From contig OZ034968.1 of assembly GCA_964030785.1 (NCBI GenBank), positions 73,764,427-73,828,426 of the forward strand: DNA of 64,000 nt, given 5' to 3'. The notes beneath the pieces were generated by a model. It did no database searches, was not told where the DNA came from, and worked only from the letters and a program-made list of their open reading frames with translations. The stretch comes from Siderastrea siderea (lineage: Eukaryota > Cnidaria > Anthozoa > Scleractinia > Rhizangiidae). Positions 47,520 to 61,216 of the stretch are shown here, piece by piece. Positions within the stretch are counted from its first letter, which is position 1. Each line of letters opens with the position of its first letter. Made by a program: the position numbers and the translations under genes.

Positions 47520-49694
47520 ATGACCATGACAGAATCCAAGGAGACGGTTTATAGAGAGGTTATCGTAATAGGCGCCGGCTGGTCAGGATTGGTGGCGTGT
47601 AAATGCATGTTGGAGGAGGGGTTGACGGTTGTGGCACTGGAAAAACGCTCTGATGTGGGAGGCCTGTGGAACTACTCTGACGATCCCAGCGTCATAACAG
47701 TTATGAAGAATACAAGAACAACTTCTTCATCCTCCGTGACAGAAATGTCAGACTTTCCAATGCCAGAGGAGATCGGACAGTTTCCGAAGCACGAGGATGT
47801 GCTGGGGTATCTAAAGTCCTACTGTGATGCTTTCGAGCTGTGGTCGCACATTCGTCTAGAACACTGCGTGGAAGAAATTACGAAAGAAGGCAATCTCTGG
47901 CGAGTACGGTGCAAAAACGGCCAACAGTTTGAGAGCAACTTCTTGATTGTTTGCACTGGAAGCGTTCAAAAGCCCAACCGTGAGCTCGAACACTCGGTTC
48001 TTCGGGACTTTGTCGGAGAAGTACGCCACAGTTCCGAGTTGAAATCGTTTGTTTCCGAGCATGCAAATAAGCGAGTGTTGTTGATAGGTGGCGGCGAAAC
48101 AGCGAGTGACCTCGTTGAGGAGTATTATGATCACGTGTCACGCCTAATTTGGTGTATACCTCGTGGGATGCATTTCTTTCGAAAGTTTGCTAAGATCCTA
48201 CCCAATCGACGGCCTCAAGCCTTGGATAAAGCCTCGTCACGGATAATGAAGTTCATTGCTCCTTACACGAAGAGTAAACCAGGTGGGGACATGTACAGAG
48301 TAACGTCAAATAGATCATCCTGTTAAGATCATGATTTAACTTACAAGCAGATAAAATATTTGATGTCTGTATTTCGGCTTTTTTGAGTCAGTCTCTTCCA
48401 GAGGCGAATCCCTTCCCGGCACATTAATCTTTTCTCTTCTTTTGAAATGCTGTGGAGAAGGCTATCCAGTGATGTAGTTTTAAAAATATCATAGCATCTA
48501 TCTTCTATTCTATACCGAGCTCACAAATTTTCTATAACCAAAGCCACGTCATTTAATGAATTGATAGGTTCCCATACTCAGAAAGCTACTTAACAAATAC
48601 ATCAGAAGAACTTGGAAGTTGTCTGTTCTGGAAGACACGCGATCCTAATGCGTTCATCATTTAGTTTCACTTTTGCCTAGCGTGTTCAAAGTAAAACGAA
48701 ACTCAAAACGAAAAGCGTTGACTGCAACTATTTTCTCCTGTTATTTGTTGCAGGATTGTCCTGGATATGCAACTGGACAACAAATGGATCTTTACTAGCC
48801 TATCAAGGGCACGGAATTGCCGAGTGGAAAAACGATGCCAAATTTTTCCGTTTCTTCATCAACAAAAACGGCCATGTGTTAGACAGAGTCGACTACCAGC
48901 GTTGTGTTCCAAAAGGAGCCATAAAAAGCATTCAAGGCAAAAGAATTATCTTCTGCGATGGCTCTGAAGAAATTGCGGATGTTGTCATCCAGTGTACTGG
49001 CTACAAAACAGAGTTTCCTCTCCTCCCCCCAGAGTTTCAAACCGTTCCTTTAACCCACAACTACAAGTTCATCTTCAACGTGGAAGACCCAACGCTGGCA
49101 TTTGTCGGGTACGTCCGACCAGTGGTCGGCTCGATCTCGGGCATAGCCGAGATTCAATCGCGATTTGTTGGCAAAGTTTTTTCGGGGAAGTGCAATCTAC
49201 CTCCAGGAGACCAACGGTTTGAAACAGCGATGAAAGACAAAGATTTCTGGGATGACTTCTTTAAGGATTCTTCTCGAAGACTGGGTACATTGGTTGAGGC
49301 ATACAGCTACATAGATGACATCGGAAACCTCTGTGGCATAAAGCCCGATTACTGGAGCCTATTTTGGCGGAATCCCCAAGGATGGCGACAAGCTGTGTTC
49401 GCGCCGTATGACGGCTGCTCGTTTCGCCTCAACGAGCCTGAGAAGGAGGCTTGGGTTTTGCACCACCTCAAGGTCCAGATGACAGACACCTTCGGTCCGG
49501 CGCACCTTCTACTGATCATGTTCCTGAGGTTCATTTGGTTCGACTTCTGGCTTCATATCCTCGGTAAGATCAAGCACAGAATCCAGCGGGCTGGGTGGTG
49601 GAAAAAGATTAGGGAGAGGCAACTCGTGCAAGCGCTAGATTGGTGTTGGCAGGCGCCTAAGAGATGGTTATTTGATAACAAAACCAGAGCATAA
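47520..49694 (+). CDS. Flavin-containing monooxygenase-like protein (two exons)
   Basis: Exons 47520..48282 and 48754..49694, joined CCAG|GT...GCAG|GA in phase 1, give 567 residues. FAD site GAGWSG (18-23) and GGLWNY (47-52); FMO-type FVGEVRH (164-170); NADPH site GGGETASD (190-197); the CTGYKTEFP motif near residue 338 closes the nucleotide fold. The C terminus has a hydrophobic segment (HLLLIMFLRFIWFDFWL) that could anchor it to membrane. FMOs oxygenate soft nucleophiles in small molecules using NADPH and O2; the substrate here is unknown. The gene lies about 1.7 kb from the viral element and is not visibly disturbed by it. Confidence 0.9.
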
Positions 49695-51415
49695 CGACAA
49701 TTTTTTAACCTGGTGTTTGGATAGTGGGAAGCGAAAAAAAGGTAGTGCGCAAAGGAAGAAATTCCGAGTGCTATTTTTGTCCTCGCACAGCTCTTTTCTT
49801 TGCTCTAAGGATCGGGACATTTGATTTTTTTTGGGGGGGGGAGGGGGGGCGGAGGGCGGAGGGGGTGTTGGGCAACTATCCCTCAAAATTCCGTTAAAGC
49901 TTTTGCAGAAGATAACCCGTCGTGTACAGCTACAGGAAGCGAGGAAATTTATTGTCAACTAGTGAAAGAAAATTCATACAAATCTTTTAGTCACCAAACA
50001 ACAACAACGACATTCGGGTAGATAAAAATTGCCCCAATCCCATACCTTTCTCAAAAATAAAATGGTCCGTCACTAACCATGTGAAAGCCTGAGACAGGCC
50101 ATCATCTTTCACAAAAACTTCACAGTCGGGTGTTTACTCAAGATACGCTTATTCGAACTCAAAACATTATTTGACTGATTTAAGGAGCTATGTCGTCACT
50201 ATTTAATTAATATTTAAAAAAGGCAAAAGACAATTTATTTTGCATCGATAGATGTGCTAAAATAATGGCCCAGTTCTGTTAAATGGATATGTCACGGGGA
50301 TTTTTAAGATTTTGGATCAAAACTGTCTGAAATAAAACCAATAATTATTACCTTTCCAGGTCAGTTTGTACTTTTATTATTTTAATTAAAAAAACAAACA
50401 AACCATAATCAGTTTTTGTGATATGAGGCAAGACAGACAACAAGGGAAGAACTTAAAAAAAACCTGGGCCAATTTTATTTCAAGTTGTAATCCATTTTCA
50501 TTCTAGCCATCTGCAGCCAAATTTATTTATATTTTCAGAAAACAAGTAGAACAATTTTAAGGTTTTAAGGTTCGTTTTTTAGCTTTTAAAGTAAAAGTAA
50601 AAGTAAAAATAGGTCGCAGCTCCTTTAAAAATGGCTATTTCAGTGCATTGAAGCTATTATGTGGGGAGCCACTATTATTGTTTGGCTTCCGATGGCCAGG
50701 ATGGGAATGGTTCCAACTTGAAAATGTCGGGCTGGCATTTATATTTAGTTCTTTTCTTGTGTCTAGGATAGAATCTGTAAAAACTGTTCGTGGCTCATTC
50801 TTCGCCTGAAAATTCCAATTCTCTTGCTATCATCTCTTTGTTATGTAGAAGTAATTCACGTTAGACCAAGGCACCTAAATATACATTTAGCAAATATTTA
50901 ACAAAAAAGGAAAATGTACATGACATTGCTTGTTTGTACTCCACATCTTTATTACAGAAACGACACAGAACAAGGGGGACAATACAGTTACATCTGTATT
51001 TATTGCGTCTTTGAATTAGGGACACGTTTATTACTATGTACATTGGTTGTAATAGTTATGTGTAATCATCAGTCGCCCGAAACTTTGAGATTATTTTATA
51101 AGATAACTACATGTAAGCGTTAGTTCATGTAAGCGCCGTAATTTGCTCTTGTCATTTCTCGTCCAAACAAATGTGCAGTTCTTATTTACTTTAACCGTGA
51201 ATTCTTTTCGGTGACAGCAAGGCTGACCAAGTAATGAGAAGCAAATCAACCAAATCGCTACATAAGGTGGCGACGGAACTAAAAAGCGAGTTCTTCCAAG
51301 GGAACGCCACGCACACGACTATTGTACCCGTCAGCCTTATTATCTACCTTACTCAAACAATTGAACGGCTCCGTATAGAAACATCTTCAGTGACTTTTAC
51401 GGCCATAAAGTACAT
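49695..51415. other. Intergenic DNA, no supported gene
   Basis: A G-rich run lies at 49832-49866; AATAAA near 50054 and 50330 may serve the FMO gene. No exon or tRNA seen. Confidence 0.5.
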
Positions 51416-51418
51416 TTA

Positions 51419-52643
51419 GGGTGGAATCATTTGCAGCAGACGCGTATAGCCGTCGAATTTGCCCGTTGGAATTTTTTATTGTTTTTAAGTTTGAAAACAA
51501 TAAAAATTTCCAACAAACAAATCCGACGGCTATAAGCAGGGCGGAAAAAGGTTGGGCGATGAAACGAGCGCGTCCGAGCAAGAAGGTGTGATGCAGTGGA
51601 CTGGGATCAAATTAGGGGCTAGATCAAAATGGTTGCCTCCTTATGTTTCCTCCGTAATCCTGATAATCTATTAAGTTCCCGAAAAACGCCTACTTTGGGT
51701 TATCTTTTCTTTGTCTTATCCGCCTTGATCGATGCTGAAAAAACTGCCTAAAAACTGTCTAAAACGAGCAGAGTAAAGTAAAAAGATGGAAAATGGCGTT
51801 TGGATGACGCGTGGCATGACGCGTATTTATAATGCGTGCAGCTCGTGCAAGGTTAATCTGGTTAATCAGGACACGTCCCTGGTTAATTAATTAAATCAAA
51901 TCAACATCAACACCACGCTTCTTCTTCTTTTTCCCCAGAGCCTCTCCTATGCTTGTCTGTTTCTTTAGGAACTACAAGCCTCAGTTTAGACGGTTTTCTT
52001 TGCTATGTTTTTGTGAGATAAAGGGGAGAGAAATCTTCAAACTTAATTTCACTTTTAATTTGTTTACATACAGTTGACGGCGTTGCAACGAATCATCGCC
52101 ATGGCGCGTTGCAAGGAGGCAAAGTTTAAAGTTGCAAAACGCCACTATCTCCAAATATCTCCAGCTAATTTTTTATTATGTTATGTAAAATTTATCGACC
52201 TTTAAAATATGTAAGATTTAGGGTGGAGTAATTTGGAGCTTTTGTAAAAGAGACAATGAAAGACAACCATGTCATGTTTTGCGGCAAGAGCAAGCATTCG
52301 ACACCCTCAAATTGAGCTCATTTTTAGCCAACTTACTGTGAAGAAGATTGACTAATATGCACGCAGACATAAACATTTTAACTTGTGAGCCAGGACTGTG
52401 AAAAAACGTTTTAATCATAGTGCACGGCTGGCTGAAAAATAAAGAAAGAAAATGCGATTTCCGGTTTGTTGAAAGGTAAATTTTGCCGGCTACCAAACGC
52501 ACCGGAAGCGCGGAAAGAGCGCTCGTGCCAGTACTTCTCCGCATCACACATCGCTTGAAGAGCGGACTGCTCGTGACTGCTCGTTTCATCGCCCAACCTT
52601 TTCCCGCCCTGGCTATAAGCGTATGCTGCAAATGATTCCACCC
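51419..52643. mobile_element. Non-autonomous DNA transposon, PIF/Harbinger-like, with nested hairpin
   Basis: Inverted ends GGGTGGAATCATTTGCAGCA sit between TTA copies (51416-51418, 52644-52646), the 3-bp target type of PIF/Harbinger. Subterminal GGTTGGGCGATGAAACGAGC is inverted at about 52580-52600. In the left arm a hairpin of about 90 bases (about 51446-51535) interrupts the inverted match, so one element is nested in another. No transposase. Confidence 0.7.
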
Positions 52644-52666
52644 TTAAAAATGGGTTTTGGATGTAA

Positions 52667-52809
52667 TATATCAAACACGAGAAAGAGTGTTTCATCAGGA
52701 TATCCAAACACCGAGGAGTGGGTTGAAAAAACGAGGCGCAGCCGAGTTTTTTTAACCGACTTCGAGGTGTTTGGATACCTGATGAAACACTCTTTCGAGT
52801 TTTTGATAT
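52667..52809. mobile_element. Foldback (hairpin) element
   Basis: Two arms with AGAGTGTTTCATCAGGATATCC match in inverted orientation around a GA-rich loop near 52735. It adjoins the right end of the element above. Confidence 0.75.
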
Positions 52810-53409
52810 GGCTTCTCAAACCATTCATAATTCTTGGAGAAATTCAAAGTAGAAGTTCGCAAAACTTTATGCTAATTAAGATCCGGTTTCCAAACCACCG
52901 TCACGGTAGTGATTTCCTTTGTTTTCTCTTTATGAATTATTAATGAGTTTGAGAAGGCCAGTTGAACAACTTGCAGATAACTAAACCTAAATCTTTTTCT
53001 GGTGAAAAAGGCAACTGAGGTTTTCAGCGCAAAATACCAAAAAGTTCATTCGGCCGATACATAGATTTATGTTTTGAAATTATTTAATTTAACGATTTAT
53101 GTTACTGAATTATTTATTAGGCAGGTGGAAAGAACGTCCGTTCTCCATCATCCAGCGGAGCGTCCCTTACTTTACAAACAGCATCAGTTCACCAGAAAAA
53201 CATGATACAAAACAATTTTAAAAACTGTACAAAGAAAATCGCCAGTCCATTCGACGGATTACATTGCAATATGTACACTTGGATCAGATTTCCTTGTGTC
53301 CTCAGTTCATTACAAAATAAACCTAGGTCGTGTTCTAGGGAGATGAACCTTTTCAACTCAGCCAACCAAATAGAGTTGTTCCCATTAGAATACGAACCTC
53401 TTGTACATT

Positions 53410-56400
53410 TTACTGAGTGTTCATTGATTTTAGAGGACGCTTGATGCGATCCACAGGCGTTTTGAACTTGTTACCAAGTGGAATCTTGCTGCCAGCCAGG
53501 TTGGGAATGCTAGAGGATTTAGTCAGCGGTTGTTCTCTATTCTCTTTATCTCTGGGTGTGCCAGCTGACATGGCTTTATCGCGGGCTACAGCTGTAACAG
53601 GCTGTTGATTGAAAACAGACAGTAAATAGCTTCCCTTTTACTGTGTAATGCATCAGCCATTTTCAGCAGTGCCATGTCCAATCATATTGAGCTATGGAAA
53701 GCTTTCTCTATTTAACACACAGTATTCCTAGCATTCTTTCAGCAAATATTTTACACTAACAAGCCGTTATTTCTAGCTCTCAGAAATCATTGCTTGCGTG
53801 TCGGACAGAAAAACATCATCGACGTAATCTTCCTCGACAAAATAAGACAGCACCACACTTGCCTTCATTCATGTGGAAATTTCCCCTTCCTTTCGCGTTA
53901 ATCTCCTTTATTCTGAACTATTTCCCCCTTCAATTTGCGTTTATTTGGCGACGTTAGTATTAGATACCTAAATAAACAAACGCTAATTCTCTGTAAAGTA
54001 GCTAGAGTTGTTTACCTGGGGTTCAACAAACACAGCTTCATCAGACTCGCCACCTTCAAGACTGTCGTCATCAGGAATCTGATCATCACCTTCACTGGTG
54101 CGCAGTGGATACACGCCATTATCAGAGCTGACGGTACTGCCGCAGCTTAACTCGAATACTGGAACAGCTTCTTCACTTGATACGCTCTACACAATACAAA
54201 GACCAATTAGTGTTTTTCGAAACATGAAAGCTGCGAACAGGTCCTTAGTGGGGGAAGAGGGTGCAACGAAATTCGGCGAGCCAAACGAGCGCGTGGAGCG
54301 AGGCTTGCCTTACCCTGAGTGTGACTGAGGTTATTTTTTCTATTGCTTTTCAGCCACCGAGCGCACACAACGGGAAAGGCGGCTTGCAAAACTGATAGAA
54401 AGCAAGATTGGAAAGTAGTTGAGCTTTTGCATTAGGTTTATCAAAGACGTTAGCAAGTGAGCGATTCAACTGACCCCTCAATCTATAGTGACTTTCGCAG
54501 AACTATAGGGAAAGGACAGTGACATGGTTCATAAAATACGGTTAGAAGGCAAATATGTAAGGCCGGCTGAAAACAAATGAAAAACGACAATTCGGCATTA
54601 AGATCACTGTTAGAGTATTAGATAGTTATGGGACGAGGTTTATACCGATCAAAAGTATACCTTAATTGGCTGAGGCTCTGGTGAATAAGGAACATTATAA
54701 CTGGCTTGGAACCTTTCTTTGAGGACGTCATGAGGCTCAGTTTTGACAAGCTTTGAGGGGTAGTTAAATTGGCGCCTCTGTGGTGTGGATCCTGAGAATA
54801 ATGAAAAGATAAAAGCAGTGAAGTTATTAGCCTGCGTAATAGGTGGCTTTTTCCGCGGGTACGTTATTCTCACCCCAACATCTGCGAGACAAAAAAGGAA
54901 AAACCAGTTCCATGCGTCAAGACTCCACGAAAACGCTTGCTGTCAGTAACTGCCGACAGCCTTACCCAGTTTAAGTAAATCAAACAAAGTTTCGCAGCCA
55001 AACTGCACCTTAATGTCGTCTTTTTTTTTAAACACGTCCAAACTGTACAACTAGTTTCTGGTTAACAGTTAAGGGTGTAAAAGTTCCCCTAACGCGGATT
55101 TCGATGACAAAACATACCGTGTTTGATACCAAATTAGGCCACGTTGTCACGTGACGTGGCCAAGCTTAGATGCAGCTGACGGCAAAACTTTCTAACCATG
55201 TGATTTCTTGCTAACCCCAGGGAGAAAATGCATGGCAAAATTGACAAACCGGTGGGTAAGTCGTCTTTCAACTCCTCCATCAGAAACTTGTTCACTCTTA
55301 TGCTGACTTGCTCAACAAGTTCGCCCTGGTCACATGACCATGCCTTCATTACTTCTGATTGGTCAGATAGCTGGCGCTCTTGGGTTGCGGCCATTTCATT
55401 AAGCGTCTCGCTATGGCAATCTTGCGCGTGCTGCACGTCCCTCAAATGCTGTTCAACGTGCTCTTCGCACACCTAGGCGATAAAAAAACAAAAGCAATCA
55501 AAAACAATCTTTCGTTGAAATATCCACGCAAAGTGAATTTCTTTCCACAAAAAAGAAAAGAAAAATTGGCTCCAAAACAACTTCACGACATGTTTCGCTT
55601 GAATGGTTTCCCGCCTATTTTCCCTCCTATGACATGAGATGACGTCAGTTTTATTCGTTGTTCTCTGATAAAGACATATCTTATCAAGAAGGATACTCGA
55701 TGAGTGGCGGCCGTATCCACAGGCTAGATACTCGCGAGAATCTCAACTATTTTATATGAGCATATAAAGACCGGCAATCACCTTGAATGAGCGCTGCTGT
55801 TCGCTCGAGCAGGATTTGATGCTGTCCAGGTGTTGAGTAAAGGAATCTTCTAACATGTTCTGCCACTGAACAGCAAGCTGCAAAAACAAATTCCATGTCA
55901 AAGAAAAGCGAATAAATAAAACACCAAGAAAGTTGAGATTAGCTATTTGATTTATCTATTTTATCAGACATAGGAAAGGAACTGGGCGTTTATACAAACA
56001 CTCCCTACGTTCCCGAGACCTCTCCATTTGATTGCTATCCCTGGCGTTCCCTTTCCTGCATCCCCTTCGCTCAAAAAAGCTATATGTTAGGTAGCTGCTC
56101 TTGTCAAAATTTCCCGAAAAAACTTGTTTTGTTTGCAGGGTGTCACTCCGGTGTAGATATGCAATAAAAACAATCACCACTCGATAGAAATTCATTGGGA
56201 AAAAAGCTCTTGGGCCATTCAGAATGAGCATACAGGTAGCGTCAAGATCTTCATACCTCGCCAACTTTGTGAGAAACGTTAACAACATCCTCCTCGACAC
56301 CTTTGTGAAGATTTGTGGTCTCACACACTTGTTCTGCAACCTAGAAAGGGAAAATAAGTTCAATAAAACATATGTCTTCAGAAAATGGTGAGTGTAGCCG

Positions 56401-59400
56401 ATTTTCAGGTGTTATTCGTCAATATTTCTCCAACAAATCTTGGAGGAAACGATCCAGCTAAAGAGCTACTCTGTACTCTCCACATCAACACTCCAATCTT
56501 CCTTCGCCATGAGATTACGAGCTAAACTTCAAAGGTTACAATTTGATTGGGTAATTGACAATGTGACAGAGCAGTTTGCAACTTAGTACCGAGTTTTACA
56601 ACATTCGGTACGCTTAAGAAATGTACAATCAACTGCAACAGTTCTGCTGACAGTTTACTGCTTTGGTGACAACTAAAGATTTTGACAGTGCTTGTTGCAA
56701 GCAATACTGTCTTTCTCTAACGAACAGAGACCCTGTCAAATTTGAATTTTTCATGACTTCTTAATTCTCATTAGCAGTAATTTCCATGTCGTAACAGTGG
56801 GGATACTACTAAAGGATACAGAAAGTGTTTCTTTTTCGTCTCCAATTCATTTAATTTTTCGCCTCCAATTAATTTTTATAAGCAAAGGTTTCGTTATACA
56901 AAAACAAGTAAAAATCAACGCTGGTAAAATCGAACGACGCTTCAGTGTCGTCATGACGCCATTTTCAAGTTCAAAAACGATTCGAATAAACTGTCAGGAA
57001 TAGTAGCTGAAAATTAACATAAATAAACGCAAAAAATTGAGTCAGACTGGACGTTGAGAGATGGTGTCAATTGTCTAATTAGCAGCATTTCGTGCACTAA
57101 ACAATCCAACTTTTAAGTTACAAAAGTAGCTGGTGAGCAGTCGCAGTCTCCGGACTGCGACAGCTTACCACACAGCTTAAGCGTATGACACAATAAATTA
57201 GTATTGTATTGTATTGTATTGTAAGATCGAGCAGGCAAAGTGGAAATACCGTGTTCCGGTCAGTGTTTCAAGATAACAGACTAAAAAAAAAAAACTACAA
57301 AAAAGGCAAGACTCTAGCTCCAGACACGTCTCATACCTGTTGAAAGCTACTTTGTGCTTCAGCAGTGTTCTTGTTGACAGTTTGAACGCAGTTTTCACAG
57401 AATTGCGATGCACAGTTCTTCAACGAATGACAATAGCTGAAATCAAAAAGGAGTTTCGGTTAATTCACAGGCAATCATTACTTTTCTTAACAGAAAACAA
57501 AACGTTTAAACTTCGTTCATACCTTCTGAGGTTAGTACTTGTGGATTGAACATTTTTAATAGCGGCTGCAGTCACATCTTTAACCTTAAATATGAAATAA
57601 CAAACATTCGTTAGCTCATCAGTTCCAAACCCACCCTGAGTGCTGAAGCTTTTCTTGCACATTAACTCATATTTACGGTACTATTGGTCATTAAACGGCC
57701 TTAAGCCAACCGTTACATGAAATCACGTAAGAAAACCTGCGGTGTCCAGACTTAAATGTAAAGAAGATCATCACAGCCACAGACACTGAACAAATCGGGA
57801 ATTCTTGATAGAAAGGGCAAGTTTAAAATCAAGTACATAGTTACTGTTGTGCGTGGCTGAATATGGAAAGGAATTATGGTTACCTTTCCTGTATCATTAG
57901 ACAGCATTTCTGTCTGTCTGTCAACCACGTCTTGAAATAACGACATCATGTCTTTGAAAAACGTCTGTTGTAGCTCCTGTACGGACATAAAAAGAATCAA
58001 GCAAACATTTGTTACCGCCGTCTCCTAAGATCAAGGCTGCAAGCGAGCTCTTTACTCTCCACTTGTTAACAGGGCTGCAAATAATTTCATTTGCAATACG
58101 ACCGCTGAAACACCACTTTGGTCGAACAAAATTGTACTCAAGGAAGATTTTATTCACTTACAAAATGACAGTCACTAAACAAATATTTACGGAGTCATCG
58201 TATAAGCCCAGTAGGGAGAAGAAAGAGGAAAAGAGAAATAAACTACACCACGATAGCGTCCTATGTTGACACACTTTGGAAACACTTCCTCGACACAGGG
58301 CGTTACACCCTCTGCTTAAACCACAGGGCACTTTGTTCTCTGTAGTAGCCAAATGAACATCTGTCCTTCGCTCTCACCACAGAAGCACTGCTCTCGCCAT
58401 AGGGCACTCCTCGCTTTAATTTTTCCACAAGACGCCGCTTCTCATTTTCCCGCTTTCGACGGCTATATCACTAGCATGTAAAGGGACCTAACCTTGCTGC
58501 TTAATTCTCTTGTTATGCAGACTTTGACCTTTCAACATTTTAAAGAGGCTTCGCTTTTGTTACCCAACACTGACTGCCTAAATAATTACCTGAATGAGGA
58601 CTTTTTGGTTGCTCAGAACAGAGTCTGTGACACCGGTAATTTCCCCCAAAGCTTGAGCCTACAGTCAAGGGAAAGAAAACGGTCACAATAATGTGAGACA
58701 TGGAGAAGAAAAGAAGATTTATACGACACAGTATATTCTTGTTATTTTTTCCACTAAAATAAAAACAATTGCCCTACTAGCTGCTTTGAAACAGATATTA
58801 CTTTACTTACAGTAACTGTAAAGAATCAAGAATAAATTACTGGAATGTAACGATTCTTATCACCACGTTCAACATGATTTTTCAAAGCTTTTTTGTTTCC
58901 ACGTTCATGTCACTCATCATCAGCTGATGAACAAAAGAAAACTTACTGTTTTGCAAAAGGACAAAACAAAAACTACTTTTAACCAATGCACTATTCACAT
59001 TATTAGTAAGATTCTACTGACTTGTTCCTGAGATTGTATTTTAATCATTTCATCCAAGCTCTCCAGCATACTTTCTTGACCTTCCACAAAAGTTGTTACC
59101 ATTGACAACAACTGGTCCGTCTGAAAAATCAGAGCAAAAGAAAAAAGTTTGCTTGAAGAATCATCTTTCATCTATCTCAGTAAGCACCAGTCTTAACCAC
59201 CCTTACCAACAAGAGACACGAGGTAAAGTTTTTGCAAACCAACTAGCCTGAGAAAACAGCCGACGATTCGCGAGGTCGCCACTTCAACCCTCGCAAAACG
59301 ACGTCTGAGTAACGGGCGCAGAAATTCCATACTGATGACGCGTCACTACACAGATCTAGGTAGCGCTTCTGATAGGTTGGAACGCGAGATAATTTCGTTT

Positions 59401-60883
59401 CAACCAATCAGGAGCACTACCTAGATCTGTGTAGTGACGCGTCATCAGTATGGAATTTCCGCGCTCGTTACTCAGATGTCATTTTGCGAGGGCTCAAGTG
59501 GCGACCTCGCGAAACGTCAGCTGTTTTCTCAGGCTACAAACCACAAGGCTGTTTTCCTAACCCTTTAAGCCCCAATGTGCACATGCATATTCTCCTCACT
59601 GTTTTCCATATACTTTTATGTTACAAGTTGAGGGAATTTGGTTTAACATCAAGACATTTCATGCCTGGTGATCATTTCCCTTATTCTCATGACTTGTACA
59701 TTTGATCAACTAGTGTTATTGCAAGGAGACATTAGATGCGTGCCACTGTTGGGGCTTGAGGGGTTAGCTCTGGTTTCTGAAGCATGAAGGATCATTTCTA
59801 CTCCTCCCCTCCCTGGATAACATGCTAGTCCATCACAAAGTTACCGCCGCCCCCCCCCCCCCCCCTCCAACCCCCATGGCCAGCCAGCACTTTGTTAGTT
59901 TTCCCTTAGGGTTTGCTTATACCCATTGGTACGCCTGGGTGGAGAGAGACAATCAAAGTGGGACCAGGAAATACAAAAAATGATGCTGAGTCTAGCCCTG
60001 AAACACCGTCCTTCCATTCAAAAGTCCAGTGTGTTAACCACTAACAACACCCCCACCCTACCCCCCTACCTACCCTGTTATTCCAAGCCTTTGGATATAC
60101 ATGTGAAGACAGTACCTCCCGTGCCACCAAGCTTTACTCCTATTAAAGTTTTGTAAACTATTTTGAGGCTTAATTTGTTTGAGAAAAGATAATTATGAAA
60201 ATTATCAACTGTTGCTGCCAGTAATTTTCAACCATTTCATGAATTTCAAAAAAGGGAAATGCCCTGGCTATTCGAACATGGCTAGGTTCTTTTCACATCT
60301 AAAGCCACTACCACGGTTCCTGAAGAAAATTGCAGTCACATTCTGACACGACACTGTACATCTCATAACACACAATATAAAGTATTCTACATTCTGCAAC
60401 ATGAGAAGATGTACCTTGTCAGTAAAAAACAAAGCCAACTGCTCTTGAAGAGCAGCTATGGTCTGCATTGAGTTTTCCAGTGCCCTCACTTTAGGCAAAA
60501 TGTCCTGGTTCTTGTGTGTACTCAACACTGAGCCAATTTTATCCTAAACAGAGAAATAAAGAAAGCAAAGGAGCTGAAGCATGAATTTGGAGACTTGATT
60601 TAAATCTTCACCCAAAAAAGAAAAAGGACTGGTCACGTGTGAAGCAGATTAACTGTAACATGTCATCAGCAGTTTCAACTGGGAGGTTTTAACACCAAAA
60701 TAGAGTTATTTGCGTAATTCTGCACAAGGCTAACAATGTATGCTATGCAATTTACTTCTTGAGTGAGTTATTGTTCTATGTCTAGAGGATGGTCTAAAGT
60801 TGTTTTGATGCATTTTGTACCTTATTCCCTTGGGCCATGTGAGACATTTCACCGCGCCACCTCACACAGGCATCAACTTGTTC
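53410..60883 (-). CDS. KIF11: Kinesin-5 (Eg5/KIF11), C-terminal stalk and tail exons
   Basis: Twelve phase-consistent exons on the minus strand: 60883-60821, 60543-60415, 59120-59022, 58658-58590, 57976-57884, 57584-57523, 57436-57337, 56340-56257, 55877-55782, 55472-55250, 54791-54661, 54186-54016, and a thirteenth, terminal exon 53601-53410. Each uses GT/AG. The tail is diagnostic: LMEELKDDLPTGSTPQRRQF and YPSKLVKTEPHDVLKE match the animal KIF11 tail (IPTG-TTPQRK, YPSTLVRTEP), an acidic segment follows, and RDKENRE with a basic KFKTPVDRIKRPL ends it. The stalk exons are coiled coil. Kinesin-5 is a tetrameric plus-end motor that pushes spindle poles apart. The motor domain lies beyond the window or in exons I could not find. 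Confidence 0.9.
59244..59536. mobile_element. Foldback MITE in a KIF11 intron
   Basis: Outer arms TAGCCTGAGAAAACAGC and inner CACTACACAGATCTAGGTAG are matched inverted on the other side, giving nearly 300 bases of imperfect hairpin with a central AT-rich loop. It lies between the exons at 59022-59120 and 60415-60543. Confidence 0.85.
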
Positions 60884-61216
60884 CTAAAAAATAAAGAGGG
60901 ATGTCTTTTTTTTACAACCTGACTATTAAATAAGGCTACTTCGAATGAAAGTTAAGATGGATGTAAACATCTTATTAAAACAAAAAACAAAAAAAAAAAA
61001 ACAAACAAACAAAATCACGCCCCAAACTCCAATGATTCTGCGTCAGCACATGATTTATTTAAAGAGGAGACCTCCCTCTACAAGCATGGTGGTTTCGGAG
61101 TAGCGCGGAGGCTCCATTTTAAAAATCGAATTTTCGACAAGTAAGCGTTAACCGATTTCAGTGATTTTCGGAATTATAAACAAAGAATGTTCGAATTTTA
61201 CAAAACTTTTAGTTTT

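Noticed and set aside
48283..48326. Single-exon end of the FMO gene with stop at 48324
   Set aside because: A GT donor at 48283 and AG acceptor at 48753 join in phase and restore the FMO C-terminal half.
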